Positions 22,495-29,340 of a stretch of DNA of 64,000 nucleotides are shown here, piece after piece. Each line of letters starts with the position of its first letter. Within the stretch, counting starts at the first letter, position 1. Made by a program: the position numbers and the translations under genes. The notes under the pieces were generated by a model that saw only the letters and a program-made list of their open reading frames with translations, was not told the DNA's origin and did not search any database. This DNA is from a virus. Where the stretch lies: IMG/VR virus record IMGVR_UViG_3300022723_000184, positions 124,001 to 188,000 of that record; one strand, given 5' to 3'.

Positions 22495-22845
22495 ATGCTT
22501 TACAGCGTCGACAAAAAGCTGATGACAAAGGTCCCGCACGCGCAGGACTACGAGACGATCCGCGGTCGGATCTCCGACCCGGAGCTGGCTGCCTTGGAAT
22601 CGGCCATCAACATGGCCCTGAACACGGCCGACGTGTTCCGGGCCCGACAACTGACACCCAATCCGATTCAGGGCTCGGTGTACGAGCCGGTCTACAACGC
22701 GGTCGGGCAGCTCGTTGAGCCGTCGTCCAAGTGGATCGGTCTGTTGATCTGGCACGTCCTGATGGAGCGGGACGACAGCTGGATGTTCCAAAACGCGGAC
22801 CCCGACGACCCGGAAGCGGGCAAGGTCTACTGGAGGATGTTCTGA
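22495..22845 (+). CDS. Hypothetical protein (116 aa)
   Basis: ATG a few bases after the previous stop with GGAAGG upstream. Helical N-terminal region and an aromatic C-terminus (WIGLLIWHVLMERDDSWMFQ). It does not look like a membrane protein overall. Stop and next ATG nearly touch. No family recognised. Confidence 0.65.
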   Translation: MLYSVDKKLMTKVPHAQDYETIRGRISDPELAALESAINMALNTADVFRARQLTPNPIQGSVYEPVYNAVGQLVEPSSKWIGLLIWHVLMERDDSWMFQNADPDDPEAGKVYWRMF

Positions 22846-23393
22846 TGGGGATCGTGCTCAGCAACAAGTACGGGGGGAACCCTTCGATGAACCTGTGCTA
22901 CTACTGCCAGAAGGAGGTCAGCGACATTCTTCTGATGGGCCGGATGCGGGACGACGCCGAAGCGCCTCGACAGATGACTTACCACATGGACCCCTGCAAC
23001 AAGTGCAGGGAGTTCATGCAGCAGGGGGTCATACTGATCGAGGTCACGAGCGAAGAGGAGATGGTGAAGGTCGAGCAGGAGCAGCGGGAGTGGCAGAACC
23101 AGTATGGTTACCTCCCCGACCGCAAGAAACCGTTCCCCGGCTACTTCATACCGAACCCGACGAGAGCGGGCGGCTGGTGGGTGGTCAAGGACGACCTCAT
23201 CCGCCGCACCATCGGGCGGGAGATGGCCGACTACATCATCAAGCACCGCTGGTGCTTCTTGCCGACGGAAGCGGCCAAGGCCCTAGGCCTGCGAGACGAG
23301 GAAGGAGTCATTACGACGTGTTCAAACGACTCTGGCGAAAATTCACAGGAGCCGTCATCGGAGCCCGGCGAGTCTTCCTCGTCGACCGACTGA
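22845..23393 (+). CDS. Hypothetical zinc-binding protein (182 aa)
   Basis: Start overlaps the previous stop (TGATGGGG). NLCYYCQKEVSDILLMG and MDPCNKCREFMQQG give two CxxC pairs about 37 residues apart, consistent with a zinc-binding module. A charged helix follows, then a GGWWVVKDDLIRR segment. The Ser-rich C-terminus (QEPSSEPGESSSSTD) overlaps the next small gene, which reads better in its own frame. Confidence 0.65.
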   Translation: MGIVLSNKYGGNPSMNLCYYCQKEVSDILLMGRMRDDAEAPRQMTYHMDPCNKCREFMQQGVILIEVTSEEEMVKVEQEQREWQNQYGYLPDRKKPFPGYFIPNPTRAGGWWVVKDDLIRRTIGREMADYIIKHRWCFLPTEAAKALGLRDEEGVITTCSNDSGENSQEPSSEPGESSSSTD

Positions 23394-23461
23394 TCGTCGT
23401 TAAAAACAACAAGGTTGTCTACGACGGGCCGTTAGGAGTGCAGGATGCTTTCAGGTATTGA
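23318..23461 (+). CDS. Small basic protein (47 aa)
   Basis: GTG 23318 has GAAGGAG about 9 nt upstream. The translation VFKRLWRKFTGAVIGARRVFLVDRLIVVKNNKVVYDGPLGVQDAFRY is basic at the N-terminus with a short beta-like end. It fills the gap before the dCTP deaminase gene and overlaps it by 17 nt. The assignment is tentative because it shares DNA with the upstream gene. Confidence 0.5.
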   Translation: MFKRLWRKFTGAVIGARRVFLVDRLIVVKNNKVVYDGPLGVQDAFRY

Positions 23462-24140
23462 GATCCAGGAGGCGGTGGTCCGCCAGAACGAGTTCGAGAT
23501 CGGAAAGGCCAGGCTCGACAAGGGCATTTGCCCGTTCACCGGCAAGAAGGTCGGTGAGTTCGTGCGCAGCGGTAGGGACCAAAGGCTGGACTTCCAAAAC
23601 CAGGTGAAGAACCGGCCGAGGATCAAGATCGATCCGTTCAACGCCGGCCAGCTGAACCCCAACAGCTACAACGTGCGGCTGGCACCGGAACTCCTGGTGT
23701 ACGACATTCCCCACCACAACCAGACGCTCGGCGGGTTTGAGGCCTACGTCTACCCGCTCGACATGAAGCGGGCCAACCCGACCCGGGAACTGACCATCCC
23801 GCGGAGCGGGCTGATCCTGGAGCCCGGCGTGCTGTACCTGGGCAGCACGATCGAATACACCGAGGCCCACAACGTGGTCCCCCAGCTCAACGGCCGGTCA
23901 AGCACCGGCCGCCTGGGTCTGGATGTCCATGCCACCGCGGGCTTCGGCGACGTGGGGTTCTGTGGGACTTGGACGCTGGAGATGAGCGTGATCCACCCGC
24001 TGCGTATCTACGCCGGCGTGGAGATCGCTCAGCTGGCCTACTTCGAGATCAGTCTCAGACACGAGACGTACAGGTCGAACAAGTACCAGGGCCAGCGAGA
24101 GACCCGCGCCAGCGGGATGCACAAGGACTTTGGTGGCTAA
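23445..24140 (+). CDS. dcd: dCTP deaminase-like nucleotide enzyme (231 aa)
   Basis: The signature NGRSSTGRLGLDVHATAGFGDVGFCGTWTLEM (about residues 149-180) is that of trimeric dCTP deaminase/dUTPase enzymes. These deaminate dCTP to dUTP or hydrolyse dUTP. The N-terminal LNPNSYNVRLAPELLVY is the usual family opening after an additional 65-residue N-terminal part. The likely role is supplying dUMP for ThyX (56775) or controlling dUTP, which fits the UDG-like domain on the polymerase. Whether it deaminates, dephosphorylates or does both cannot be told from sequence. Confidence 0.85.
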   Translation: MLSGIEIQEAVVRQNEFEIGKARLDKGICPFTGKKVGEFVRSGRDQRLDFQNQVKNRPRIKIDPFNAGQLNPNSYNVRLAPELLVYDIPHHNQTLGGFEAYVYPLDMKRANPTRELTIPRSGLILEPGVLYLGSTIEYTEAHNVVPQLNGRSSTGRLGLDVHATAGFGDVGFCGTWTLEMSVIHPLRIYAGVEIAQLAYFEISLRHETYRSNKYQGQRETRASGMHKDFGG

Positions 24141-24475
24141 TGGCTCACTTCTATGGCACCGTCGATGGGCGGAGCCGGACGGAAGGGACCAGATGCGGGA
24201 CCCGGTCATCGGGTCTCCGGACGGTGGCCGCCAGCTGGGCGGGCGCCGTACAGGTCAACCTTTACATCGACGAGAACGGGGCCGATTGCTGCGAGATCCG
24301 CTTCATCCGCTGGGAAGGTTGCGGAACCGACAAGCTGGTCTACGACGGTCCGATCGACCCTGGTGATCAGATCTCCGACCTCCTCGACCAGATCAAGGAG
24401 GAGCGGACGCTGCATCACGAAGACATCAACAAGCCGGGTCCCCGGCGTAAGGTACGGAGAGGAGCGATCACATGA
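24140..24475 (+). CDS. Small conserved phage protein (111 aa)
   Basis: The ATG overlaps the dcd stop (TAATGG). MAHFYGTVDGRSRTEGTRCGTRSSGLRTVAASWAGAVQVNLY is a pattern I have seen in many unrelated phages, always as a small protein of unknown function. The C-terminal half is helical and the end basic. Confidence 0.72.
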   Translation: MAHFYGTVDGRSRTEGTRCGTRSSGLRTVAASWAGAVQVNLYIDENGADCCEIRFIRWEGCGTDKLVYDGPIDPGDQISDLLDQIKEERTLHHEDINKPGPRRKVRRGAIT

Positions 24476-24915
24476 GCGAGGACCACAACTGGAAAGTGTT
24501 GGAAGACGCGATCGACATTGCGGCGACCGGCCACCAGAAACAGATAAGGGCCGACGGTCGACCCTACATCGTCCATCCCGTAAGGATGGCGATGCGCCTG
24601 CTGCAGAAACACGGGCCGCTGCTGGCCGCGGTGGCCATGCTCCACGACGTCGTGGAGGACACCGACTACACGCTCGACGACCTGGCCGGGCTGTTCCCGC
24701 AGCACGTGGTTAAGGCGGTCGACAACCTGACGCGGCGTGACGGCGAGACATACGATGACTTCGTCGAGCGGTGCGGGGCCAACCCCTGGTCCCGCCTAGT
24801 GAAAATGCACGACCTGCGAGACAACATGCGGGACGTGGACGAGTTCAAGCCGTCGCTCCGCAAGCGATACGACAAGGCCCTCGGCCGCCTGGAGGAGATC
24901 GATGCCCAAACATAA
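24472..24915 (+). CDS. HD-domain ppGpp hydrolase-like protein (147 aa)
   Basis: ATGHQKQIRADGRPYIVHPVRMA, AAVAMLHDVVEDTDYTLDDL and KMHDLRDNMRD follow the HD domain of SpoT and small Mesh1-type hydrolases: the first His, the HD pair and the final Asp/Asn are in place. Such enzymes need Mn2+ and remove the 3' pyrophosphate of (p)ppGpp. The inferred role is damping the host stringent response during infection. The protein is a stand-alone hydrolase with no synthetase domain. ATGA overlap with the upstream gene. Confidence 0.82.
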   Translation: MSEDHNWKVLEDAIDIAATGHQKQIRADGRPYIVHPVRMAMRLLQKHGPLLAAVAMLHDVVEDTDYTLDDLAGLFPQHVVKAVDNLTRRDGETYDDFVERCGANPWSRLVKMHDLRDNMRDVDEFKPSLRKRYDKALGRLEEIDAQT

Positions 24916-25315
24916 GCCCGGGATCAACCCGGCCACCCTGCGGCCCTCCAAGACGGCGGCCGGCAACTTGCTGTGCCTGACGATCTCCAGGATGGTCATC
25001 GGGAACAAGGACCAGTTCGTGCGGCGAGTGCAGTTGTCGCTGTTCGACGAGAAGACCGAGTTGTCCGTAGGCTTCGCCATGTTCCCGGAGGACCAGTTCA
25101 TCGACGCCCTGGGACACCTGTTCCCTCGGGGCGAGTTGGACGGCGCCAACCTGGAAGACGGGCCGGAGGACGTCGAACAGCTCAACAAAGAGCTGGACGG
25201 CCTCAACGACCTGATCGATGGCAACGCCTTCAACAAGGACTCTGAGAGATACCGGGCCATGGCCCGGCAGGCCGAAATCCGCGAGATCCTGGCCGAACTA
25301 AGAGAAAACACATGA
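24902..25315 (+). CDS. Hypothetical protein (137 aa)
   Basis: Start inside the HD gene end. N-terminal half mixed alpha/beta (NLLCLTISRMVIGNKDQFVRRVQLSLFDEKTELSVGFAMFPED), C-terminal half helical and charged. No family recognised. It is the last undisturbed gene before the CRISPR locus. Confidence 0.7.
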   Translation: MPKHKPGINPATLRPSKTAAGNLLCLTISRMVIGNKDQFVRRVQLSLFDEKTELSVGFAMFPEDQFIDALGHLFPRGELDGANLEDGPEDVEQLNKELDGLNDLIDGNAFNKDSERYRAMARQAEIREILAELRENT

Positions 25316-25457
25316 GCCATTTTGTGGCTTTGGTGTTCACAGACCGTGAGCCCGACCAGCACAGGTTGCAGGAAAGCCGGTCGAGTTGGAGTTCGACGGC
25401 CACGGCGGCCCCGGGTCGGCCCTCGGGGGCTGGCGGATCCTGACCGAGGTCCTCTGA
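25312..25457 (+). pseudogene. Frameshifted small gene next to the cas locus
   Basis: ATG 25312 overlaps the previous stop and reads MSHFVALVFTDREPDQHR. Beyond about 25366 the natural continuation VAGKPVELEFDGHGGPGSALGGWRILTEVL lies in a different frame and ends at TGA 25455-25457. No slippery heptamer is seen at the junction. A small indel is the simplest explanation, giving a broken gene, although an unrecognised programmed shift is possible. It lies at the edge of the CRISPR locus and may be damage from its acquisition. Confidence 0.55.
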
Positions 25458-25609
25458 TGACCCTGTTCTCGGAGCGGGCCACCCGAAGGGCCTACTGGGC
25501 CCTGGGTGGTCCGGAGAACAACCGCTGCTGGCGGCCGAGTCGCCAACAGGCTGCTCATCGACAAGAGGATGAGACAAAAAAAAAAGGAATAGCGCATGGG
25601 ATTCAATAA
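25457..25609 (+). CDS. Possible small ORF overlapping the cas12m start (50 aa)
   Basis: The ATG overlaps the preceding TGA (TGATGA), typical of this phage. MTLFSERATRRAYWALGGPENNRCW reads well, but the second half runs through the repeat-like hairpin (25553-25575) and the A10 tract, and overlaps cas12m by 14 nt. It may be a leader peptide or only an open frame. Confidence 0.4.
   Translation: MTLFSERATRRAYWALGGPENNRCWRPSRQQAAHRQEDETKKKGIAHGIQ
25553..25575 (+). promoter_or_regulatory. CRISPR-repeat-like hairpin in the cas12m leader
   Basis: CTGCTCATCG and GATGAGAC match the 3' half of the array repeat, with an 8-nt loop GACAAGAG in place of the 9-nt loop GGTTTAGAA. The stem CTCATC/GATGAG is fully kept. 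It ends 20 nt before the cas12m ATG and is followed by ten A residues and the RBS AAAGGAA. Cas12m binding or cutting here would give feedback control of its own mRNA. Confidence 0.65.
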
Positions 25610-27365
25610 GGACCCAGAGGCCCGCTGTGTGGTTTACCAGTACGGCGGCAAACATCCGACGGAAAACGAAGACGAAGCGATCAACCAGCTCGCCAAGGCG
25701 AACCGTTTTCGGAACCGGCTCGTTGAGTTGGAGCTACAACGACGTGAAGAATACCACGCTGCGTTCTCGGGTTACGGAGACCTGGCGGAGCCGTCAAATC
25801 AGCTTGAGACGCTCAACGAGCAGCTGACCGCTGCGGTGGCAGAACTTAAGGCGTGGAGACAATTGAACGGCACTCGAAGTCAACACCCGACGCTAACCCC
25901 GCAGATCGTTTCGCTACGGGCTCAGGCTCGCCAGCTACGGACACAGATCAAGTCGATCAAGGAAGCGGCCAAAGGCGATCCTACGGTGCAGGCGGCAATC
26001 GAAAAAGCAAACCAGCAGCACCGAGATCAGACCAAAGCTGCGTACGGCGCTGTAAGAGAATCGAACCCGGAGGCCGAGGACGCCAGAGACCGGCATGGGT
26101 TGTTCTGGGGAACGGCCCTCCTAGTTCAAAGGGCAGCGACACAGTTCCAGAAGGGCCCTCCCCCGAGGTACAAACGTTTCGACGGGACGGGAACTATCGG
26201 CGTGCAGCTGCAGAACGGGATGTCTGTGGAGGATCTGTTCACTCCGGGCGGCAGCGTCTGGATTGACCCCGTTCCTCCGGAGGCCTGGGACCCGCAGACG
26301 CCGAGAGGTCAAAGGCGAAAACTCGCAAGAACGATGCTACACATGCGGATCGGCGGGAAGCCGCAGGCCTGGGTGATTCTAAAGCTACCTGTCACCGTGC
26401 ACAGACCGCTGCCTGCAGGAAAACTTATCAAGTGGGTCACGGTCACTCGGCGTAAGTACGGTTCACAGGCGCGGTGGTATGTAAACGTCACGACGGATAT
26501 CAGGTCTGGTGGCACGCTTCACGATGATGTTGCGGCTGCCGGATTTGTGGGTGTCGACCTGGGTTTCAGGTTGTTCAAGCCCGCAGAAAGCAGCTCAGGC
26601 AAGCGATCGCTCCGAGTGGCTGTATGGGCCGGAGATGACGGGGAGACAGGCGAACTTCGCCTCGACGCGAGGTTTATGTCCTACATCTCAAAGGCCGACG
26701 GTTTGAGGTCGATCCGGGACAAGCGGCTTGATCAGATCAGAGCGGCGCTGCTTCCGTTGTGTGACGAGGCGGGTACGCCGGAGTGGTGGAAAGACGACAC
26801 TCAACACATGGCCAAATGGAGGTCTCCTCGAAAGCTGTATCACTTGCTCCACAAGTGGAAAGACAACAGGTGGGATGGCGACAAAACGCTGTTCGATCTG
26901 TTGGTTAAGTGGGTAGTTCAGGACCGTCACCTCCACGTGTGGGAAGCCAACAATCGCCGAAAAGTAGCGGCTCGTCGCCTGGACATGTACCGGAACCTGG
27001 CGGCCTCTTTGAGGCGCAAGTACGCGGTTATCGGGATCGAAGACATCGATTGGCGGATCTGGAGCAAGTTGGCCCTGCCCGAAGAAGAGGAGACCAAGTC
27101 AAAGAAGTTCCGTGTTCAAAAGAAACATGCGGCGGTCGGTCTGCTTGCAGAGACGCTGTCGAATTGCGGGGCACAGGTTGTACGTTTGGATCCCGCTTAC
27201 ACGACGAAGCGGTGCAACGCCTGCGGCAAGATCACCGAATTTGACGCTGACCGGCACCTGCGACATACGTGCGAACATTGCCATGCGGAGTGGGACCAAG
27301 ACTACAATGCGGCAAAGAACCTGCAAGACATGGCGAGCGGCAACGCCGTAACGCAAACCGCGTAG
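25596..27365 (+). CDS. cas12m: Cas12m-like type V CRISPR effector (589 aa)
   Basis: ATG follows AAAGGAATAGCGC. The N-terminal 180 residues are a helical recognition region with coiled-coil character. FDGTGTIGVQLQ (195-206), PEAWDPQTPRGQRR (228-241), LPVTVHRPLP (264-273), WRSPRKLYHLLHKWKDN (408-424) and ANNRRKVAARRLDMYR (451-466) follow Cas12m (type V-M, formerly V-U1), whose members are about 600 aa. RuvC motifs are GVDLGFR (Asp321), IGIEDI (Glu482) and DQDYNAAKN (Asp567/569), with a zinc ribbon C540/C543/C559/C562. Characterised Cas12m proteins process pre-crRNA without tracrRNA and bind dsDNA to block transcription rather than cut it. All three acids are present here, so nuclease activity is open. 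The array lies 137 nt downstream. Wobble positions are visibly less G/C-biased than in neighbours, suggesting transfer. Confidence 0.88.
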   Translation: MGFNKDPEARCVVYQYGGKHPTENEDEAINQLAKANRFRNRLVELELQRREEYHAAFSGYGDLAEPSNQLETLNEQLTAAVAELKAWRQLNGTRSQHPTLTPQIVSLRAQARQLRTQIKSIKEAAKGDPTVQAAIEKANQQHRDQTKAAYGAVRESNPEAEDARDRHGLFWGTALLVQRAATQFQKGPPPRYKRFDGTGTIGVQLQNGMSVEDLFTPGGSVWIDPVPPEAWDPQTPRGQRRKLARTMLHMRIGGKPQAWVILKLPVTVHRPLPAGKLIKWVTVTRRKYGSQARWYVNVTTDIRSGGTLHDDVAAAGFVGVDLGFRLFKPAESSSGKRSLRVAVWAGDDGETGELRLDARFMSYISKADGLRSIRDKRLDQIRAALLPLCDEAGTPEWWKDDTQHMAKWRSPRKLYHLLHKWKDNRWDGDKTLFDLLVKWVVQDRHLHVWEANNRRKVAARRLDMYRNLAASLRRKYAVIGIEDIDWRIWSKLALPEEEETKSKKFRVQKKHAAVGLLAETLSNCGAQVVRLDPAYTTKRCNACGKITEFDADRHLRHTCEHCHAEWDQDYNAAKNLQDMASGNAVTQTA

Positions 27366-27502
27366 CCGATCGATCTGTAGTGTGTACAAGTAGTTGTGGC
27401 GGCTACGGAGGGCCGCTGCACTTCTGTCAAGGGTGCCGACGATCGAACCGCTCGAAAACGGCCTGATAACCATGTACGCACGTGTAGGTTATAATGCCGC
27501 GG
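27366..27502 (+). promoter_or_regulatory. CRISPR array leader with TATAAT box
   Basis: This 137-nt gap contains no ORF. A perfect TATAAT (27490-27495) ends 7 nt before the first repeat, so transcription should start at or beside the first base of repeat 1. No good -35 is seen at 16-18 nt. The same TATAAT/TACAAT plus 7 nt occurs before both solitary repeats, which supports its function. Confidence 0.75.
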
Positions 27503-28247
27503 ATCGTAATACCTGCTCATCGGTTTAGAAGATGAGACGCGGCATTGATTGCCTTCTTGAGTTGCTGCTCCAACATCGTAATACCTGCTCATCGGTTTAG
27601 AAGATGAGACATCGCCGCATCGCTGGAAGCGGGCGTGGCGTCGGCGGATCGTAATACCTGCTCATCGGTTTAGAAGATGAGACCTTTCTCTGTGTCCGAG
27701 ATAACGGGGTCACTAATGTCATCGTAATACCTGCTCATCGGTTTGGAAGATGAGACAAGCATCCGAGCAGCCGCTACAAGGACAAGATCGGCATCGTAAT
27801 ACCTGCTCATCGGTTTAGAAGATGAGACTAGTCGGGCAATTGCTCGAACGGCACAGAGATATCGTCATCGTAATACCTGCTCATCGGTTTAGAAGATGAG
27901 ACGCTTACCGGTGGCCGAGGCCAAGGCGCGATGGAGAACATCGTAATACCTGCTCATCGGTTTAGAAGATGAGACACGGTGGATCCGGTCGAGCGGCTGA
28001 TCCTTCACATCATCGTAATACCTGCTCATCGGTTTAGAAGATGAGACCCGGTGATCGACGCGGTCCTCGAGAACGCCGAGGACATCGTAATACCTGCTCA
28101 TCGGTTTAGAAGATGAGACAAGTGGATCAGGTTCTTCTCATCGTAATACCTGCTCATTGGTTTAGAAGATGAGACGCGGACTGCCCCGAGATGCGGCGCC
28201 GGCTGTGGGTAATCGTAATACCTGCTCATCGGTTTGGAAGATGAGAC
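27503..28247 (+). CRISPR. Type V CRISPR array, 11 repeats and 10 spacers
   Basis: The 36-nt repeat begins ATCGTAATACC and ends GATGAGAC. The 3' half folds as CTCATC/GATGAG, placing a hairpin directly 5' of each spacer, as in type V crRNAs. Repeats start at 27503, 27575, 27648, 27721, 27793, 27867, 27940, 28012, 28084, 28140 and 28212. Spacers are 36, 37, 37, 36, 38, 37, 36, 36, 20 and 36 nt. Repeats 4 and 11 have GGTTTGGAA, and repeat 10 has CTCATT. Degeneracy at the distal end fits transcription from the cas12m side. No spacer matched the window by eye. No adaptation genes are in the window. Confidence 0.98.
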
Positions 28248-28302
28248 GAAGATGAAACAGAAGGCGAGACAACGACTTGATCGCTAAGGATGGAGAAAAT
28301 AG

Positions 28303-28878
28303 ATGACGACAACCAAAAAGACCCCGCGAGACATGTTGCGGGAAAGTCTGGCCAACCACAGGCTGGTTGAGCTAGTCCGGACGACGGAGGCCGTGGTCTT
28401 CTCGCTCCAACGCGAAGGGACCAGAAACATGTCGACGATGATCACGTTCACCCGCGAGGGGATCGTGCTCCAAGGAGACCTGACGCCTCAGACCTACGGG
28501 TCGGTTAGCGCCAAAGGCTACGGCGAGCGGTGGTTCGCTAGCAAGCTCAGCGTCAGCTATCTCTGCGAGAAGTTCTTGCAGCGGAAGTTCCGCCTGGAGC
28601 TGTTCAAGCATGCTCTTGGAGATTCTGGGTGGCGGTGCGCCGCGGGGATCTCCGAGGAGAACGCCAACCAAATCGCCAGCGAGACCGAGCTGGAATGCGG
28701 GTGCGACGCCTACGGGAAGCTAATGGACCTCGGCCTCGACCCTGATACCGTTCCAGGCGTCGGCTACGATCCTCGGGAGGCCGACGTCCTGTGCGAGATA
28801 CAACGGCGGTTCGCCGAGCTGCACCGAGAGATATACGGAGACCAGGTGCCCGAGATCCGGGTACCTGAACGATCATGA
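28303..28878 (+). CDS. Hypothetical phage protein (191 aa)
   Basis: ATG preceded by ATGGAGAAAATAG. The middle ITFTREGIVLQGDLTPQTYGSVSAKGYGERWFASKLSVSYLCEKFL is a pattern seen in phage proteins of unknown role. The second half is helical, with a CGCDAYG loop. It follows the array directly and restores the strong G/C wobble bias, so it marks the right border of the CRISPR locus. Confidence 0.7.
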   Translation: MTTTKKTPRDMLRESLANHRLVELVRTTEAVVFSLQREGTRNMSTMITFTREGIVLQGDLTPQTYGSVSAKGYGERWFASKLSVSYLCEKFLQRKFRLELFKHALGDSGWRCAAGISEENANQIASETELECGCDAYGKLMDLGLDPDTVPGVGYDPREADVLCEIQRRFAELHREIYGDQVPEIRVPERS

Positions 28879-29141
28879 ACCAAGAAAACCTGGCCCCATT
28901 CAGGGCCGTTATCGTGGCCGAGATCCGGACCACGCTTTCCGTTAAAGGTCTGAACGACCCACCAGAGGCCCTCGTCGACGAGCTGTTATCGCTTCCCAGG
29001 GTTGTCGAGACCAGTAACTACACGTCGCTCGACGTCGTGTTGAGCTATGTGGGAATCGGGGAGCTGGAGCTGCGCCTGACCTCGGACAAGGTCGATATCA
29101 TGAGGGTGATCCAGAAGCACGAATCTCGGGCCTCATCCTGA
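28875..29141 (+). CDS. Small hypothetical protein (88 aa)
   Basis: ATGA overlap with the previous stop. Compact alpha/beta sequence (VIVAEIRTTLSVKGL, VVLSYVGIGELELRLTSDKVDIMRVIQ). No family recognised. It ends just before the 200-nt non-coding region. Confidence 0.65.
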   Translation: MNQENLAPFRAVIVAEIRTTLSVKGLNDPPEALVDELLSLPRVVETSNYTSLDVVLSYVGIGELELRLTSDKVDIMRVIQKHESRASS

Positions 29142-29340
29142 CGGGTGCTCGGGGAGAAGAGATTCCACTACAGGTGCTCGGGGAACATGAAGGCGGTGTA
29201 GCGACGCCAGGGAGTGGTCGCGAAGCGACCACCGGCTTCATGTTTATTTAGGACCTTAATACCAGCGCCCTGACGGGCTGGTGTTAGTATACTCTCTATC
29301 TAAGATAGAGAGTAGGTTTAATTAAACCTATAGGGAGATC
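29142..29340 (+). other. Non-coding region with direct repeats, hairpins and palindromes (possible origin or operator)
   Basis: The segment contains a 12-bp direct repeat GGTGCTCGGGGA (29144-29155 and 29173-29184) and a long inverted repeat (29184-29198 with 29230-29244, one mismatch). It also contains a perfect hairpin GTGGTCGC/GCGACCAC (29214-29221 with 29225-29232), and two adjacent AT-rich palindromes (29290-29314 and 29314-29329) just before the gene at 29341. Such iteron, hairpin and AT-rich palindrome combinations are found at replication origins and at multi-site operators. Which applies here is not known. Confidence 0.6.
29290..29314. promoter_or_regulatory. Palindromic operator-like site
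   Basis: TACTCTCTATCT and AGATAGAGAGTA are perfect 12-bp arms around a single A. Shared with a TATACT box (29288-29293). It directly abuts a second palindrome, AGGTTTAATTAAACCT at 29314-29329, and the RBS AGGGAG. A dimeric repressor or initiator could bind both. Confidence 0.7.

Noticed and set aside
27539-28211. Self-targeting spacers
   Set aside because: I compared spacers with the window by eye in both orientations and found no match. A computed search of the full genome is needed to exclude it.
27503-28247. Coding frames across the CRISPR array (repeated VSSSKPMSRYYD on the minus strand)
   Set aside because: These frames only translate the repeat; they have no RBS and no conserved product.
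23445-28302. cas1, cas2, cas4 or a tracrRNA gene beside the locus
   Set aside because: All neighbouring genes have other identities or no Cas motif. The only anti-repeat candidates are the reverse strands of the solitary units, far from the array.
29314-29340. T7-like promoter: CTATAGGGAGA before the gene at 29341
   Set aside because: Only the initiation part matches; the specificity region is the palindrome AGGTTTAATTAAACCT, and no single-subunit RNA polymerase gene is visible. AGGGAG is simply the RBS.
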